This document shows, piece after piece, positions 14,839-20,149 of a stretch of 20,220 nucleotides of DNA. Every line of letters begins with the position of its first letter. The first letter of the stretch is position 1. Source of the stretch: a virus. The position numbers were made by a program, and so were the translations under genes. The notes beneath the pieces are model-generated. The model saw only the letters and a list, made by a program, of their open reading frames with translations, did not search any database and was not told the origin of the DNA. The stretch spans positions 1 through 20,220 of the IMG/VR virus record IMGVR_UViG_3300028864_000113, one strand, 5' to 3'.

Positions 14839-15273
14839 TTATTTTTTAATAGGCGGTTTTTTGCCACCACATTTTAATTTGTTCATATTTTTATTTTTAG
14901 TTTCATTAACTACTTCATATATACACTTTGTTATCCATTCGATAAAATATGCATGAGGTTCGCCACCTAAATCAACTTCATCTGCCCCAATATAATTATA
15001 TATGAAATTAGATACATGGCAAGCTTCATGTGCCATACTCCATGGCTTTAGATCTTTAGGTCTATTTAATGTTACTACTACTCCATATTTTAATGTATCA
15101 TTCTTTATCATTAATTGGAATGTTAGTGCTATACCATCTTTATTGAATTCTCTTATTTCTTGTATAGTATCATCATGATAACTAAATGATTCGTATAGTT
15201 GTTTTACGTTTGGGTTTTCTATCACCCAAAATAATACTGGGTATATCTCTGGGTAGAATTCATGTATAATCAT
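14839..15273 (-). CDS. Putative zinc metallopeptidase-like protein
   Basis: About 144 residues. I chose ATG 15273 because its ATGA overlaps the upstream gene's TGA; ATG 15291 would add six residues. The motif MAHEACHVSNFIYNY holds HEACH, an HExxH zinc site, at about residues 82-86. GGEPHAYFIEW follows, whose glutamate (about 105) could be the third ligand in a gluzincin-like arrangement. The N-terminal half is mixed beta (ALTFQLMIKNDTLKYGVVVT). The C-terminus is basic, KCGGKKPPIKK. Similar small HExxH proteins occur in phages, but I cannot name its substrate. Proteolysis of capsid or host factors is a guess. Confidence 0.72.
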   Translation of the reverse strand: MIIHEFYPEIYPVLFWVIENPNVKQLYESFSYHDDTIQEIREFNKDGIALTFQLMIKNDTLKYGVVVTLNRPKDLKPWSMAHEACHVSNFIYNYIGADEVDLGGEPHAYFIEWITKCIYEVVNETKNKNMNKLKCGGKKPPIKK

Positions 15274-15452
15274 TTTCTTATTCTTTTCCATATATAAACT
15301 ATTCCCATCATTTGTTTTCTAATTATCATCAATCTAAATCCTTCTTTGACTTGCTTTAAAACATATCCTTTATCTGAATTATCTAAATCCCTTTGAGTAC
15401 AGTCTAAAGACATTCCATCTTCATCTACAAAGAAATTAATATCATGTCTCAT
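15270..15452 (-). CDS. Small phage protein, unknown
   Basis: This 60-residue protein starts MRHDINFFVDEDGMSLDCTQ and ends in a basic, hydrophobic C-terminus (LMIIRKQMMGIVYIWKRIRK). That tail could be a membrane-surface or nucleic-acid-binding helix. It is chained by ATGA overlaps at both ends, with 15449-15688 upstream and the metallopeptidase gene downstream, so it is clearly part of a coupled translation unit. No family is recognised. Confidence 0.7.
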   Translation of the reverse strand: MRHDINFFVDEDGMSLDCTQRDLDNSDKGYVLKQVKEGFRLMIIRKQMMGIVYIWKRIRK

Positions 15453-15688
15453 TTAGAGTACCTTTCATCATTACAAATTCTAAAGTTCTTTTTTAAATTC
15501 ATTGATGCAAGTACACAATCATCACAGAATCCATTGTGTTCTACTCTATCACATTCTCCACCTGATTTAAAATAATGTAAAGCCATGTTGAGTTTTTCTT
15601 GAGTTCTAACTAGATCGGTAGTTAATTCTTTATATATTTTAGAACTAACCGTTCCATCATATTCTTCTTGCGTCAATATGTATTGCAT
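15449..15688 (-). CDS. Small Cys-containing protein, unknown
   Basis: This 79-residue protein begins MQYILTQEEYDGTVSSKIYK. A helix follows (LVRTQEKLNMALHYFKSG), then ECDRVEHNGFCDDCVLASMN. The spaced Cys/His residues could bind zinc or form a small knuckle. It could be a small DNA- or protein-binding factor. Its ATG shares a base with the upstream stop (TAATG arrangement) and its stop overlaps the next ATG. Confidence 0.72.
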   Translation of the reverse strand: MQYILTQEEYDGTVSSKIYKELTTDLVRTQEKLNMALHYFKSGGECDRVEHNGFCDDCVLASMNLKKNFRICNDERYSK

Positions 15689-15861
15689 TAGTCTAATTTT
15701 TTAATAAAGTTATTTCTAATATCACAACCTCTTTTTTCTACAATACATCTAGTAGATTTTGCTTTATCACCGTCTTTGCAACTAGATTGACATACTGCAT
15801 ATTCAAATGCTCTGATTGCTATGTTCTTCGTTACTCTCTCTTCTTTCTTTGCGATCGTCAT
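15688..15861 (-). CDS. Small Cys-rich protein, unknown
   Basis: About 57 residues from ATG 15861: MTIAKKEERVTKNIAIRAFE, then YAVCQSSCKDGDKAKSTRC with a further VEKRGCD. A frame extension reaching 15921 depends on a TTG and would overlap more of the upstream gene, so I reject it. Four cysteines in about 25 residues suggest zinc binding. The gene overlaps the HTH-like gene by 59 nt in another frame, an unusually long overlap. A purine-rich AAAGGAAATAAAAG lies just before this ATG. Confidence 0.68.
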   Translation of the reverse strand: MTIAKKEERVTKNIAIRAFEYAVCQSSCKDGDKAKSTRCIVEKRGCDIRNNFIKKLD

Positions 15862-16066
15862 ATAATTTTCTTTTATTTCCTTTGAACCGTTTTTTGAGTT
15901 TAATTTTAAATAGATATGCAAACATTAAATTCTTTTCATCATCGGGATTAGATATATGTCTAGACGCAAATATGAAAGGGTGATTACAAATCATTGATAT
16001 GACGGACTTGTGCAGTCCATGTTTTTCTGCTAGTATACTATATATATCTGTGTTTTTGGAGACCAT
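15803..16066 (-). CDS. Small helix-turn-helix-like protein
   Basis: This 87-residue protein has IYSILAEKHGLHKSVISMIC at about 8-27, which has the spacing of a helix-turn-helix (helix, LH turn, KSVISMI recognition helix). NHPFIFASRHISNPDDEKNL and FKIKLKKRFKGNKRKL follow, a strongly basic C-terminus. I remember proteins with the pattern EK-x-x-LHK-x-V-x-x-ICN-x-PF in crAss-like and Bacteroides phages. Roles there are unknown; a regulator or small DNA-binding structural protein is likely. It overlaps its upstream neighbour by 37 nt. Confidence 0.75.
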   Translation of the reverse strand: MVSKNTDIYSILAEKHGLHKSVISMICNHPFIFASRHISNPDDEKNLMFAYLFKIKLKKRFKGNKRKLYDDRKERRESNEEHSNQSI

Positions 16067-16299
16067 TGTTTTTCAGTAATAATATAGTAATCATCATTTA
16101 AGAATGGATTACATCTATGTGCCCTTTTTTGTTTTCTATTTACATATGCAGAGAAGTCTTTTTCCAACTTTCGTTGGCCTTTGGATTTCCATTCTAGCTT
16201 CTGATCAGTAGTAAAATAATAAGCACCATCTTCTTTGCCAAATAGCCTAGATAATAGTGATGGTCTTTTCGTGTGATTAGTTGGATTGTAGTAATTCAT
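16030..16299 (-). CDS. Small basic protein, unknown
   Basis: This 89-residue protein begins MNYYNPTNHTKRPSLLSRLF. Its middle is Lys/Arg-rich (EWKSKGQRKLEKDFSAYVNR, then KQKRAHRCNPF) and its tail is aromatic and polar. The charge suggests nucleic-acid binding. It overlaps the upstream 128-residue gene by 23 nt and the downstream gene by 37 nt, so translation is probably coupled. No family is recognised. Confidence 0.68.
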   Translation of the reverse strand: MNYYNPTNHTKRPSLLSRLFGKEDGAYYFTTDQKLEWKSKGQRKLEKDFSAYVNRKQKRAHRCNPFLNDDYYIITEKQWSPKTQIYIVY

Positions 16300-16663
16300 C
16301 TTCTTTTATTTTTAATATCATTGTTATTTGAACCGTCTTTCCTCCGATTGCAATTGGAGTTAAAGCCCTACTCATGGAGAGTATTCCATCTTCTTTTACA
16401 AAGATCTTCTTTTCTCTAAACATTTTGATATATCTGCAAAGGTTATCTTTAGTAACAGTAGTGACTTTCATTATATGACGTCTATTCTCTGTTGAGTCTA
16501 TAGGAGTTTTGCCTTTCCTAGTTTTTGTATTAGCTAAATATAAATCTAAGAAGATAGAAAGTAATTCTAACTCTCTATCCGTTAGATCTAATAATCCATT
16601 TAAGCTACGTAAAAACTCATAACCTAATTTATCTGGGGATATGGTTTTTATAAATTTATTCAT
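16277..16663 (-). CDS. Winged-helix-like phage regulator candidate
   Basis: This 128-residue protein starts MNKFIKTISPDKLGYEFLRS. LTDRELELLSIFLDLYLANT at about 27-46 reads like the first helices of a DNA-binding domain. VTTVTKDNLCRYIKMFREKK at about 67-86 has helix-turn-helix character, followed by a wing-like FVKEDGILSMSRALTPIAI. A winged helix fits a transcription or replication regulator, though I cannot assign one. The start shares a base with the preceding stop (TAATG type), and the gene belongs to the operon that begins after the promoter-like word at 17343. Confidence 0.7.
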   Translation of the reverse strand: MNKFIKTISPDKLGYEFLRSLNGLLDLTDRELELLSIFLDLYLANTKTRKGKTPIDSTENRRHIMKVTTVTKDNLCRYIKMFREKKIFVKEDGILSMSRALTPIAIGGKTVQITMILKIKEDELLQSN

Positions 16664-17289
16664 TATGCTTTAATCTTTTCTAGCAAATCAATCATATTAT
16701 AAAATACAGTAAATGATTCACTTAGTTTTTCCAATCGTTCTCCACTAACAATGCATCCACTAGTAGCGTATCCATTCATTTCAGTAATGGCTAATGCTTT
16801 TGAAACTACATCAAGTTCTTTTTTGTATTCAGACAGTTTCGTATTTATTCTATTTGTTATTTTAATATTAGTATCGTATTCATCTTGAAGTGATTTGTTT
16901 AATTGCCTATTTACATCATCTAACGTTATAAGTTCTTGATGTAGTTTATCGTTGGCATTAAAAGACTGTGCATATAAATCCTTATACAGAATTAATTCTG
17001 CTTTAAGTTTCTTAGTAGAACTTAACGTCTTCTTTGCATCTTCTTTTAAGTCCTCTGCTAACTCTCTTATACTATTAGGTGTATAATCATTAAACCACTC
17101 AGTTACTTCAAAAAATTCATCAGTAATGGCACTTGGATCTAATACCATGGTTCCAGTATAATTATAATTATCACCAACTACAAAGTTTGTATTGACAAAT
17201 GCATCATTAGATGTTTCTCTTGTTAATGTATCTCCAGGAACTAATCCTAGTGTATGTTTAATTACTCTAATTGTTTTAATATTACTCAT
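16663..17289 (-). CDS. Coiled-coil phage protein, unknown
   Basis: This 208-residue protein has a small beta-rich N-terminal part (about 1-60, with TIRVIKHTLGLVPGDTL). A long coiled coil follows at about 70-165 (SIRELAEDLKEDAKKTLSST onward), and the C-terminus is helical (LEKLSESFTVFYNMIDLLEK). The KHTLGLVPGDTLTR opening looks like a short SH3-like or AbrB-like beta unit. No enzyme motif is visible. It is the first gene after the terminator-promoter pair at 17343-17443, so it probably heads its own transcription unit. Confidence 0.75.
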   Translation of the reverse strand: MSNIKTIRVIKHTLGLVPGDTLTRETSNDAFVNTNFVVGDNYNYTGTMVLDPSAITDEFFEVTEWFNDYTPNSIRELAEDLKEDAKKTLSSTKKLKAELILYKDLYAQSFNANDKLHQELITLDDVNRQLNKSLQDEYDTNIKITNRINTKLSEYKKELDVVSKALAITEMNGYATSGCIVSGERLEKLSESFTVFYNMIDLLEKIKA

Positions 17290-17342
17290 TATGTTTTATT
17301 ATATTTTTATGTAACTCATATTCTGGATAATGTCCTTACATA

Positions 17343-17354
17343 TATATAAACGTA
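17343..17354 (-). promoter_or_regulatory. Candidate phage promoter word, copy 1
   Basis: The minus strand reads TACGTTTATATA. The same 12 nt recur at 18906 and 19339 and nowhere else that I can find in the window. This copy lies between the RNase HI terminator and the 16663-17289 start (about 54 nt upstream of the ATG), which is where a promoter is needed. Confidence 0.6.
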
Positions 17355-17407
17355 ATTAAATAGAAAAGGTTGTATGGAAAGGAAAGTAATATTATATAGA
17401 CACAAAA

Positions 17408-17443
17408 AAAGGAGACTTCAACCATTGGGTATCCATCTCCTTT
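17408..17443 (-). terminator. Intrinsic terminator after RNase HI
   Basis: On the minus strand AAAGGAGA pairs with TCTCCTTT (8 bp, 20-nt loop), and the 3' arm runs on into a T-run (AAAAAAA at 17404-17410 of the plus strand). It sits 24 nt past the RNase HI stop. This is the clearest Rho-independent terminator in the window. Confidence 0.8.
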
Positions 17444-17466
17444 AATAACACAATTAAAAATAAGTT

Positions 17467-17940
17467 TTAAATTTCCATTATGCCTCCACTAGTCCTTTTC
17501 AGATTCATGGCTTCCACCGCTAATCTATCGACTATATCATTTCCTATTATCCCCGAATGTCCTTTTACCCACTTGACAGTTATAAAATCGCATTTACTTA
17601 TCACGGTATATACCTCTTGCCATAAGTCTGGATTCTTAATTTTGATGAATCCTTTTCTTGCCCATTTATCTAACCATCCGCAATTGATAGCGTTCTCTAT
17701 ATACTTAGAGTCAGTGTGTATTATTACTTCGCCTTTAAACCCACTATAAACTTCATTCAATATAAGTCTTAGTGAGTGAATAAACCCACTTAATTCCATT
17801 CTATTATTAGTCGTATACTCATTGTACCCTGAGTAAAACGATACTGTAGAGTTCTTAAATATTATCGCTGCTGCGAATCCGCCTGGACCAGGGTTACCTG
17901 CACAGGCTCCATCACACCAAACATTCAAAACCTCGTTCAT
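17467..17940 (-). CDS. rnhA: Ribonuclease HI
   Basis: This 157-residue protein is full-length for the family. It cleaves the RNA strand of RNA-DNA hybrids, for example replication primers and R-loops. All catalytic motifs are present: CDGACAGNPGPGG with Asp10, NNRMELSG with Glu49, HTDSKY with Asp77, and KGHSGIIGNDIVDRLA with His128 and Asp138. The WARKGFIKIKNPDLWQ basic region resembles the substrate-binding handle of bacterial RNase HI. It shares a base with the stop of the GroES-like gene upstream and is followed by an intrinsic terminator, so it closes the first operon of the leftward block. Confidence 0.95.
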   Translation of the reverse strand: MNEVLNVWCDGACAGNPGPGGFAAAIIFKNSTVSFYSGYNEYTTNNRMELSGFIHSLRLILNEVYSGFKGEVIIHTDSKYIENAINCGWLDKWARKGFIKIKNPDLWQEVYTVISKCDFITVKWVKGHSGIIGNDIVDRLAVEAMNLKRTSGGIMEI

Positions 17941-18542
17941 TATGCTACCTTTGCAAGTATTTCATAATAAGGAACTAGTGCTGAATCTTTAAACAGATCA
18001 AAGTCAATTGATCGTTTGTTTGGATATACGACAATATCTCCAACGTTTAATACTAACATACCTTCTTTGCCTTCAGTTGCCTTAAACGAAGCCGGAGTGG
18101 CTAATACGACGCCTTTACGAAGTAGTGACTCTGTCTCTATTTGTTTGATAGTCATTTGCATTACAGGTTCGCCTTCTTCATCTTTTTCGCCTGAGTCTTC
18201 TGGTACTGTAAGTGTTTTAAATACCATCTCTACATCCATTGGTTTCACTAGAACCATGTTAGCGAATTCATAATTAACTTTCTCTGCAACTATATTTGCT
18301 AATATTGTGTTGTCCACGTTTTCAATAACAGCCTTATTAACTGATTGTTCTTGAACATTATTTAATATCTCTTCCATTTTTCCTTGTTTTATTGGTTTTA
18401 ATTCTCCGCCGTATATTGTATCTATTATATTGTTTACATTAGATTCAACCCATTCGGATTCTTTTGTTTTTAAATATGCATCTCTATTCGCATTATTAAA
18501 TTCAGTAATAGAATCTATTATATCTCTATTATCTTCCATCAT
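17940..18542 (-). CDS. Protein with GroES-like C-terminal domain
   Basis: About 200 residues from ATG 18542; a GTG at 18557 would add five residues. The first 90 residues are acidic and helical. From about 95 the sequence follows the co-chaperonin fold. NMVLVKPMDVEMVFKTLTVP matches the K-P-L-x-D-R-V-V-V-K opening. An acidic mobile-loop-like insert follows (PEDSGEKDEEGEPVMQ), then LRKGVVLATP, VGDIVVYPNKRSIDF and a final PYYEILAKVA strand. By analogy with phage T4 gp31, such a protein could cap host GroEL to fold the capsid protein. Homology rests on pattern order only. Its start overlaps the upstream membrane protein's stop. Confidence 0.68.
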   Translation of the reverse strand: MMEDNRDIIDSITEFNNANRDAYLKTKESEWVESNVNNIIDTIYGGELKPIKQGKMEEILNNVQEQSVNKAVIENVDNTILANIVAEKVNYEFANMVLVKPMDVEMVFKTLTVPEDSGEKDEEGEPVMQMTIKQIETESLLRKGVVLATPASFKATEGKEGMLVLNVGDIVVYPNKRSIDFDLFKDSALVPYYEILAKVA

Positions 18543-18726
18543 TGTGTTTGCGGCCACTACGCCTATAGTCTTTTATTTTACTATTCACGTCATCCATACC
18601 TCTTAATATAGTACCAGCTATATGTACGATTATACTATTGATTACCGGATGTAAAGCATACCCGATGAATAGGGCTGTAGCAAAAACGATTGATTCGTCC
18701 CAAAGTTGTGATGTCATTATAATCAT
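18529..18726 (-). CDS. Small membrane protein
   Basis: This 65-residue protein has a hydrophobic central region at about residues 12-42 (SIVFATALFIGYALHPVINS, then IIVHIAGTIL), long enough for one membrane span, or two short ones. A basic, polar tail follows (YRRSGRKHNDGR). The size and topology are holin-like, but holins cannot be told from other small membrane proteins by this alone. ATG 18717 is an alternative start that would remove three residues. The gene starts 8 nt after the stop of the 55-residue gene at 18735. Confidence 0.65.
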   Translation of the reverse strand: MIIMTSQLWDESIVFATALFIGYALHPVINSIIVHIAGTILRGMDDVNSKIKDYRRSGRKHNDGR

Positions 18727-18734
18727 ATATTAAC

Positions 18735-18902
18735 TTATCTTTCTTGCCAAATTCTTTTTAAAGTCTTTTTTTGTTGATCTGTCAATCCAAATTGATTCCC
18801 CCACTCTTCTATTTTGTAGTTCATGAGTTCATTATTAGAAGAACTATATTCTGATATGAGTCTCTTACTATGTAATTTCTTCTTTATGTATCTCCAATTC
18901 AT
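18735..18902 (-). CDS. Small basic protein, first gene of the block
   Basis: This is a 55-residue frame from ATG 18902 to TAA 18735. It begins MNWRYIKKKLHSKRLISEYS and ends LTDQQKKTLKRIWQER. It is basic and helical, with no family recognised. Codon use resembles its neighbours. The ATG lies only 3 nt after the promoter-like word at 18906, so if that word is the promoter the mRNA would be nearly leaderless. Otherwise translation may begin at the internal ATG (residue 27), giving 29 residues. Confidence 0.6.
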   Translation of the reverse strand: MNWRYIKKKLHSKRLISEYSSSNNELMNYKIEEWGNQFGLTDQQKKTLKRIWQER

Positions 18903-18905
18903 ACT

Positions 18906-18917
18906 TATATAAACGTA
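18906..18917 (-). promoter_or_regulatory. Candidate phage promoter word, copy 2
   Basis: TACGTTTATATA on the minus strand is identical to the copies at 17343 and 19339. It ends 3 nt before the ATG of the 55-residue gene. A start site inside or just after the word, as with single-subunit phage polymerases, would be compatible with this spacing. A sigma-type -10 box would not leave a leader. Confidence 0.55.
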
Positions 18918-19338
18918 TTTATGCCGACCTTTGTTGTACTGCCTTAATTATATTCTGTATTTGTTCGTAATTAAACACAGTTTACCCCTTGAGACAGGCC
19001 CATATTCTGCATGGCTTATTGATTATTTCCTCATTAAATCTGTACGTTCCCTTTCGGTATCACCTAACCCGTCTATCGCAATCTCTCCTTCTTAGCTATT
19101 TCTAGCAACGGTATTTAACTTGTACTCTAATCATTTTGATACTACCGGAGAAAACTAATAGACTAACTAACGGCCTTTTATTGACTATAAATGCATAGAG
19201 TTTGGCGCTTGACCTTTATCTCATTTGAGTACTCACCTACTACCTTTATATACGTCCTCTGTTAATCTATTATAATCCGATGTCTAACCCTTTATTGATT
19301 ACCTTAGGGTGAATCAGCCTTTGGAGACTGGTATCGCA
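18918..19338 (-). ncRNA. Structured noncoding leader RNA, leftward
   Basis: This 421-nt stretch has stops in all frames and lies between promoter-word copies 3 and 2. Hairpins visible on the minus strand are: CAGUC/GGCUG with a U-G pair (19315-19330), ACCCU/AGGGU (19287-19310), CGGUA/UACCG enclosing an AUCA-AAA-UGAU stem (19109-19147), GCUA-GAAA-UAGC with a GNRA tetraloop (19095-19106), and CUGUGUUU/AAAUACAG with a G-U pair (18955-18980). The wobble pairs and the GAAA loop exist only in the minus-strand RNA, which fixes the likely sense. It is either a long 5' leader of the late block or a separate small RNA. I recognise no known RNA family, tRNA or riboswitch core. Confidence 0.5.
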
Positions 19339-19350
19339 TATATAAACGTA
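19339..19350 (-). promoter_or_regulatory. Candidate phage promoter word, copy 3
   Basis: TACGTTTATATA on the minus strand is the rightmost copy, next to the AT-rich tract and upstream of the 421-nt noncoding leader. It would be the main leftward promoter of the structural block if the word is a promoter. Confidence 0.55.
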
Positions 19351-19455
19351 GTAATTTCTATTTTGTTGTCACTGTTGTAAAAAATTTTCTAAAAAATAAA
19401 TTTAGTATGGGATATGCGACCATGCGAAATGAAAAATTTTGGCAAAAAAAAATAA
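19351..19455. other. AT-rich tract between the two noncoding halves
   Basis: This stretch is rich in A and T runs, including AAAAAATTTTCTAAAAAATA and a nine-A run at 19444-19452. It holds a tandem pair of ATGCGA (19414-19419 and 19422-19427). It separates leftward from rightward structured regions, so it may hold divergent promoters or an easily melted origin segment. No gene is seen here. Confidence 0.35.
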
Positions 19456-19462
19456 CCGATGA

Positions 19463-19494
19463 CATCTATGAGCGCGCGAAACTCTCTATAGATG
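19463..19494 (-). terminator. GC-rich hairpin, possible leftward terminator
   Basis: CATCTAT at 19463-19469 pairs with ATAGATG at 19488-19494, with GAG/CTC continuing the stem across a bulge. On the minus strand the arm is followed 10 nt later by a T-run (complement of 19444-19452). The gap is long for an intrinsic terminator, and the hairpin may equally be the first element of the rightward RNA. Confidence 0.35.
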
Positions 19495-19580
19495 ACTCCC
19501 CCGGTCCAAGTTGACGATCCAATACCCCCGTCAGCGCAAGTAGACTGTAATTTCCCAATCATGGCTCCTTTAGGTAGATT

Positions 19581-19663
19581 AGCAGTCGTTTCATGTCAAT
19601 TATATCAGCCTTGATGTCACTGTCAAGGCTCCTTTAGATGTAATAGTCAGTGTAATGACTGCT
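19581..19663 (+). ncRNA. Element A: 83-nt extended hairpin
   Basis: Outer stem AGCAGTCGTT/AATGACTGCT (10 bp, one G-U). Middle stem ATTATAT at 19599-19605 with ATGTAAT at 19638-19644 (7 bp, one U-G). Inner stem AGCCTTGATG/TGTCAAGGCT (10 bp, two wobbles) with loop UCAC. The one-sided internal loop CCTTTAG (19631-19637) is the repeated motif. Confidence 0.55.
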
Positions 19664-19692
19664 TACTCTCTCACATGACAGATCAATGTTAT

Positions 19693-19728
19693 GTAGTGTA
19701 TAGTGTATGATGATGCACTATAGGCTAT
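19693..19728 (+). ncRNA. Element B: 36-nt hairpin with GAUG loop
   Basis: UAUAGUGUAU at 19699-19708 pairs with AUGCACUAUA at 19713-19722 (10 bp, one U-G) around GAUG. A lower stem GUAGU/GCUAU continues it past one G-G mismatch, giving about 15 pairs. Confidence 0.5.
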
Positions 19729-19741
19729 CACACAATCATTA

Positions 19742-19818
19742 GGCAGTAGTTAGTACAGCTTGTCGAGCTAAGACTAAGACATGTGTTTAGATCACACATG
19801 GGTGGGAACGCTACTGCC
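19742..19818 (+). ncRNA. Element C: 77-nt three-way-junction-like fold
   Basis: Closing stem GGCAGTAG/CTACTGCC (8 bp). First arm TTAGT/ACTAA plus AGCT/AGCT with loop TGTCG (19750-19777). Second arm CATGTGT/ACACATG with a 7-nt loop (19780-19800). The 3' strand GGTGGGAACG before the closing stem is unpaired. The size resembles a tRNA, but there is no T-arm sequence and the arm lengths are wrong. Confidence 0.5.
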
Positions 19819-19819
19819 A

Positions 19820-19878
19820 CACTCTCTAATCAATCATGTATACGGATGGTACTAATGTATCATATAGTATATAGAGTG
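19820..19878 (+). ncRNA. Element D: 59-nt hairpin with UAAU loop
   Basis: Three stacked stems: CACTCT/AGAGTG (6 bp), a 12-nt bulge on the 5' side, GTATAC/GTATAT (6 bp, one G-U), an internal loop GG/AUA, then AUGGUAC/GUAUCAU (7 bp, one G-U) closed by UAAU. It starts 1 nt after element C. Confidence 0.5.
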
Positions 19879-19887
19879 CGTTAGATC

Positions 19888-20010
19888 GCATTAAAACCCT
19901 ATTGAGATCGCTGTCAGGCTGCCTTTAGGTGTAGTTGGAGTGAATGGGAATGTGGGATCGGGAATTGGACATATGTCTGGTGCAACCGTACGCAGGATAC
20001 ACTTTAATGC
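19888..20010 (+). ncRNA. Element E: domain closed by long-range 8-bp stem
   Basis: GCATTAAA at 19888-19895 pairs with TTTAATGC at 20003-20010, enclosing 107 nt. Inside are a bulged ACCCU/AGG-U-GU stem (19896-19932) that holds the third CCTTTAGG copy, and a hairpin CUG-GUGC-AACC-GUAC-G-CAG (19977-19995). The G-rich middle (19937-19970) is unassigned. Confidence 0.4.
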
Positions 20011-20016
20011 AATTTA

Positions 20017-20080
20017 AATAGGTAATGTACTTACTGAGAATGGTAAGCCAAGTCAATGCTGCTGTATAGTATTACCTATT
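20017..20080 (+). ncRNA. Element F: 64-nt fold with 12-bp closing stem
   Basis: AATAGGTAATGT at 20017-20028 pairs with GTATTACCTATT at 20069-20080; the outer 10 bp are perfect and two wobbles extend it. Inside, CTTACTG/TGGTAAG at 20030-20047 forms a hairpin with loop AGAA. About 20 nt on the 3' side are unpaired. Confidence 0.6.
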
Positions 20081-20149
20081 ATTACGCACATAGAAGTCAT
20101 GTAGCTATCATGTGTAAAGTACCTACGTAGCAATACGATTAACGGTAAT

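Larger units (their letters stand above)
19563..19930 (+). repeat. Three dispersed copies of GGCTCCTTTAGGT
   Basis: Copies lie at 19563-19575 (GGCTCCTTTAGGT), 19627-19639 (GGCTCCTTTAGAT) and 19917-19930 (GGCTGCCTTTAGGT). Similarity extends a little to each side in copies 2 and 3 (TGTCA before, TGTA after). In copy 2 the GGCT closes a hairpin and CCTTTAG is its one-sided internal loop. Copies 1 and 3 lack the matching upstream arm. Confidence 0.6.

Noticed and set aside
17480-17749. Plus-strand frame opposite RNase HI
   Set aside because: RNase HI on the other strand has all its catalytic motifs, so this is a shadow.
1-18902. Alternative genetic code (stop reassignment), which occurs in some crAss-like phages
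   Set aside because: The gene ends I read close with ordinary stops that fit tight gene junctions, and no gene here needs read-through of a stop.
19389-19562. 57-codon minus-strand frame starting just after a TAAAGGAG-like sequence
   Set aside because: The AGGAG is only 2 nt from the ATG. The frame runs through the GC-rich hairpin and the nine-A tract, and the peptide is unlike its neighbours. Probably chance.
19599-19626. Perfect sigma-70-like promoter on the minus strand (TTGACA, 16-nt spacer, TATAAT)
   Set aside because: Bacteroidales use a different promoter consensus, and both boxes are part of the base-paired arms of element A. A weaker look-alike exists near 19911, so it is worth a check if transcription data appear, but I do not list it as a promoter.
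19742-19818. tRNA gene
   Set aside because: It has tRNA-like length and a closing stem, but the internal stem is 7 bp and no T-arm GGTTCGA-type sequence or CCA context exists on either strand.
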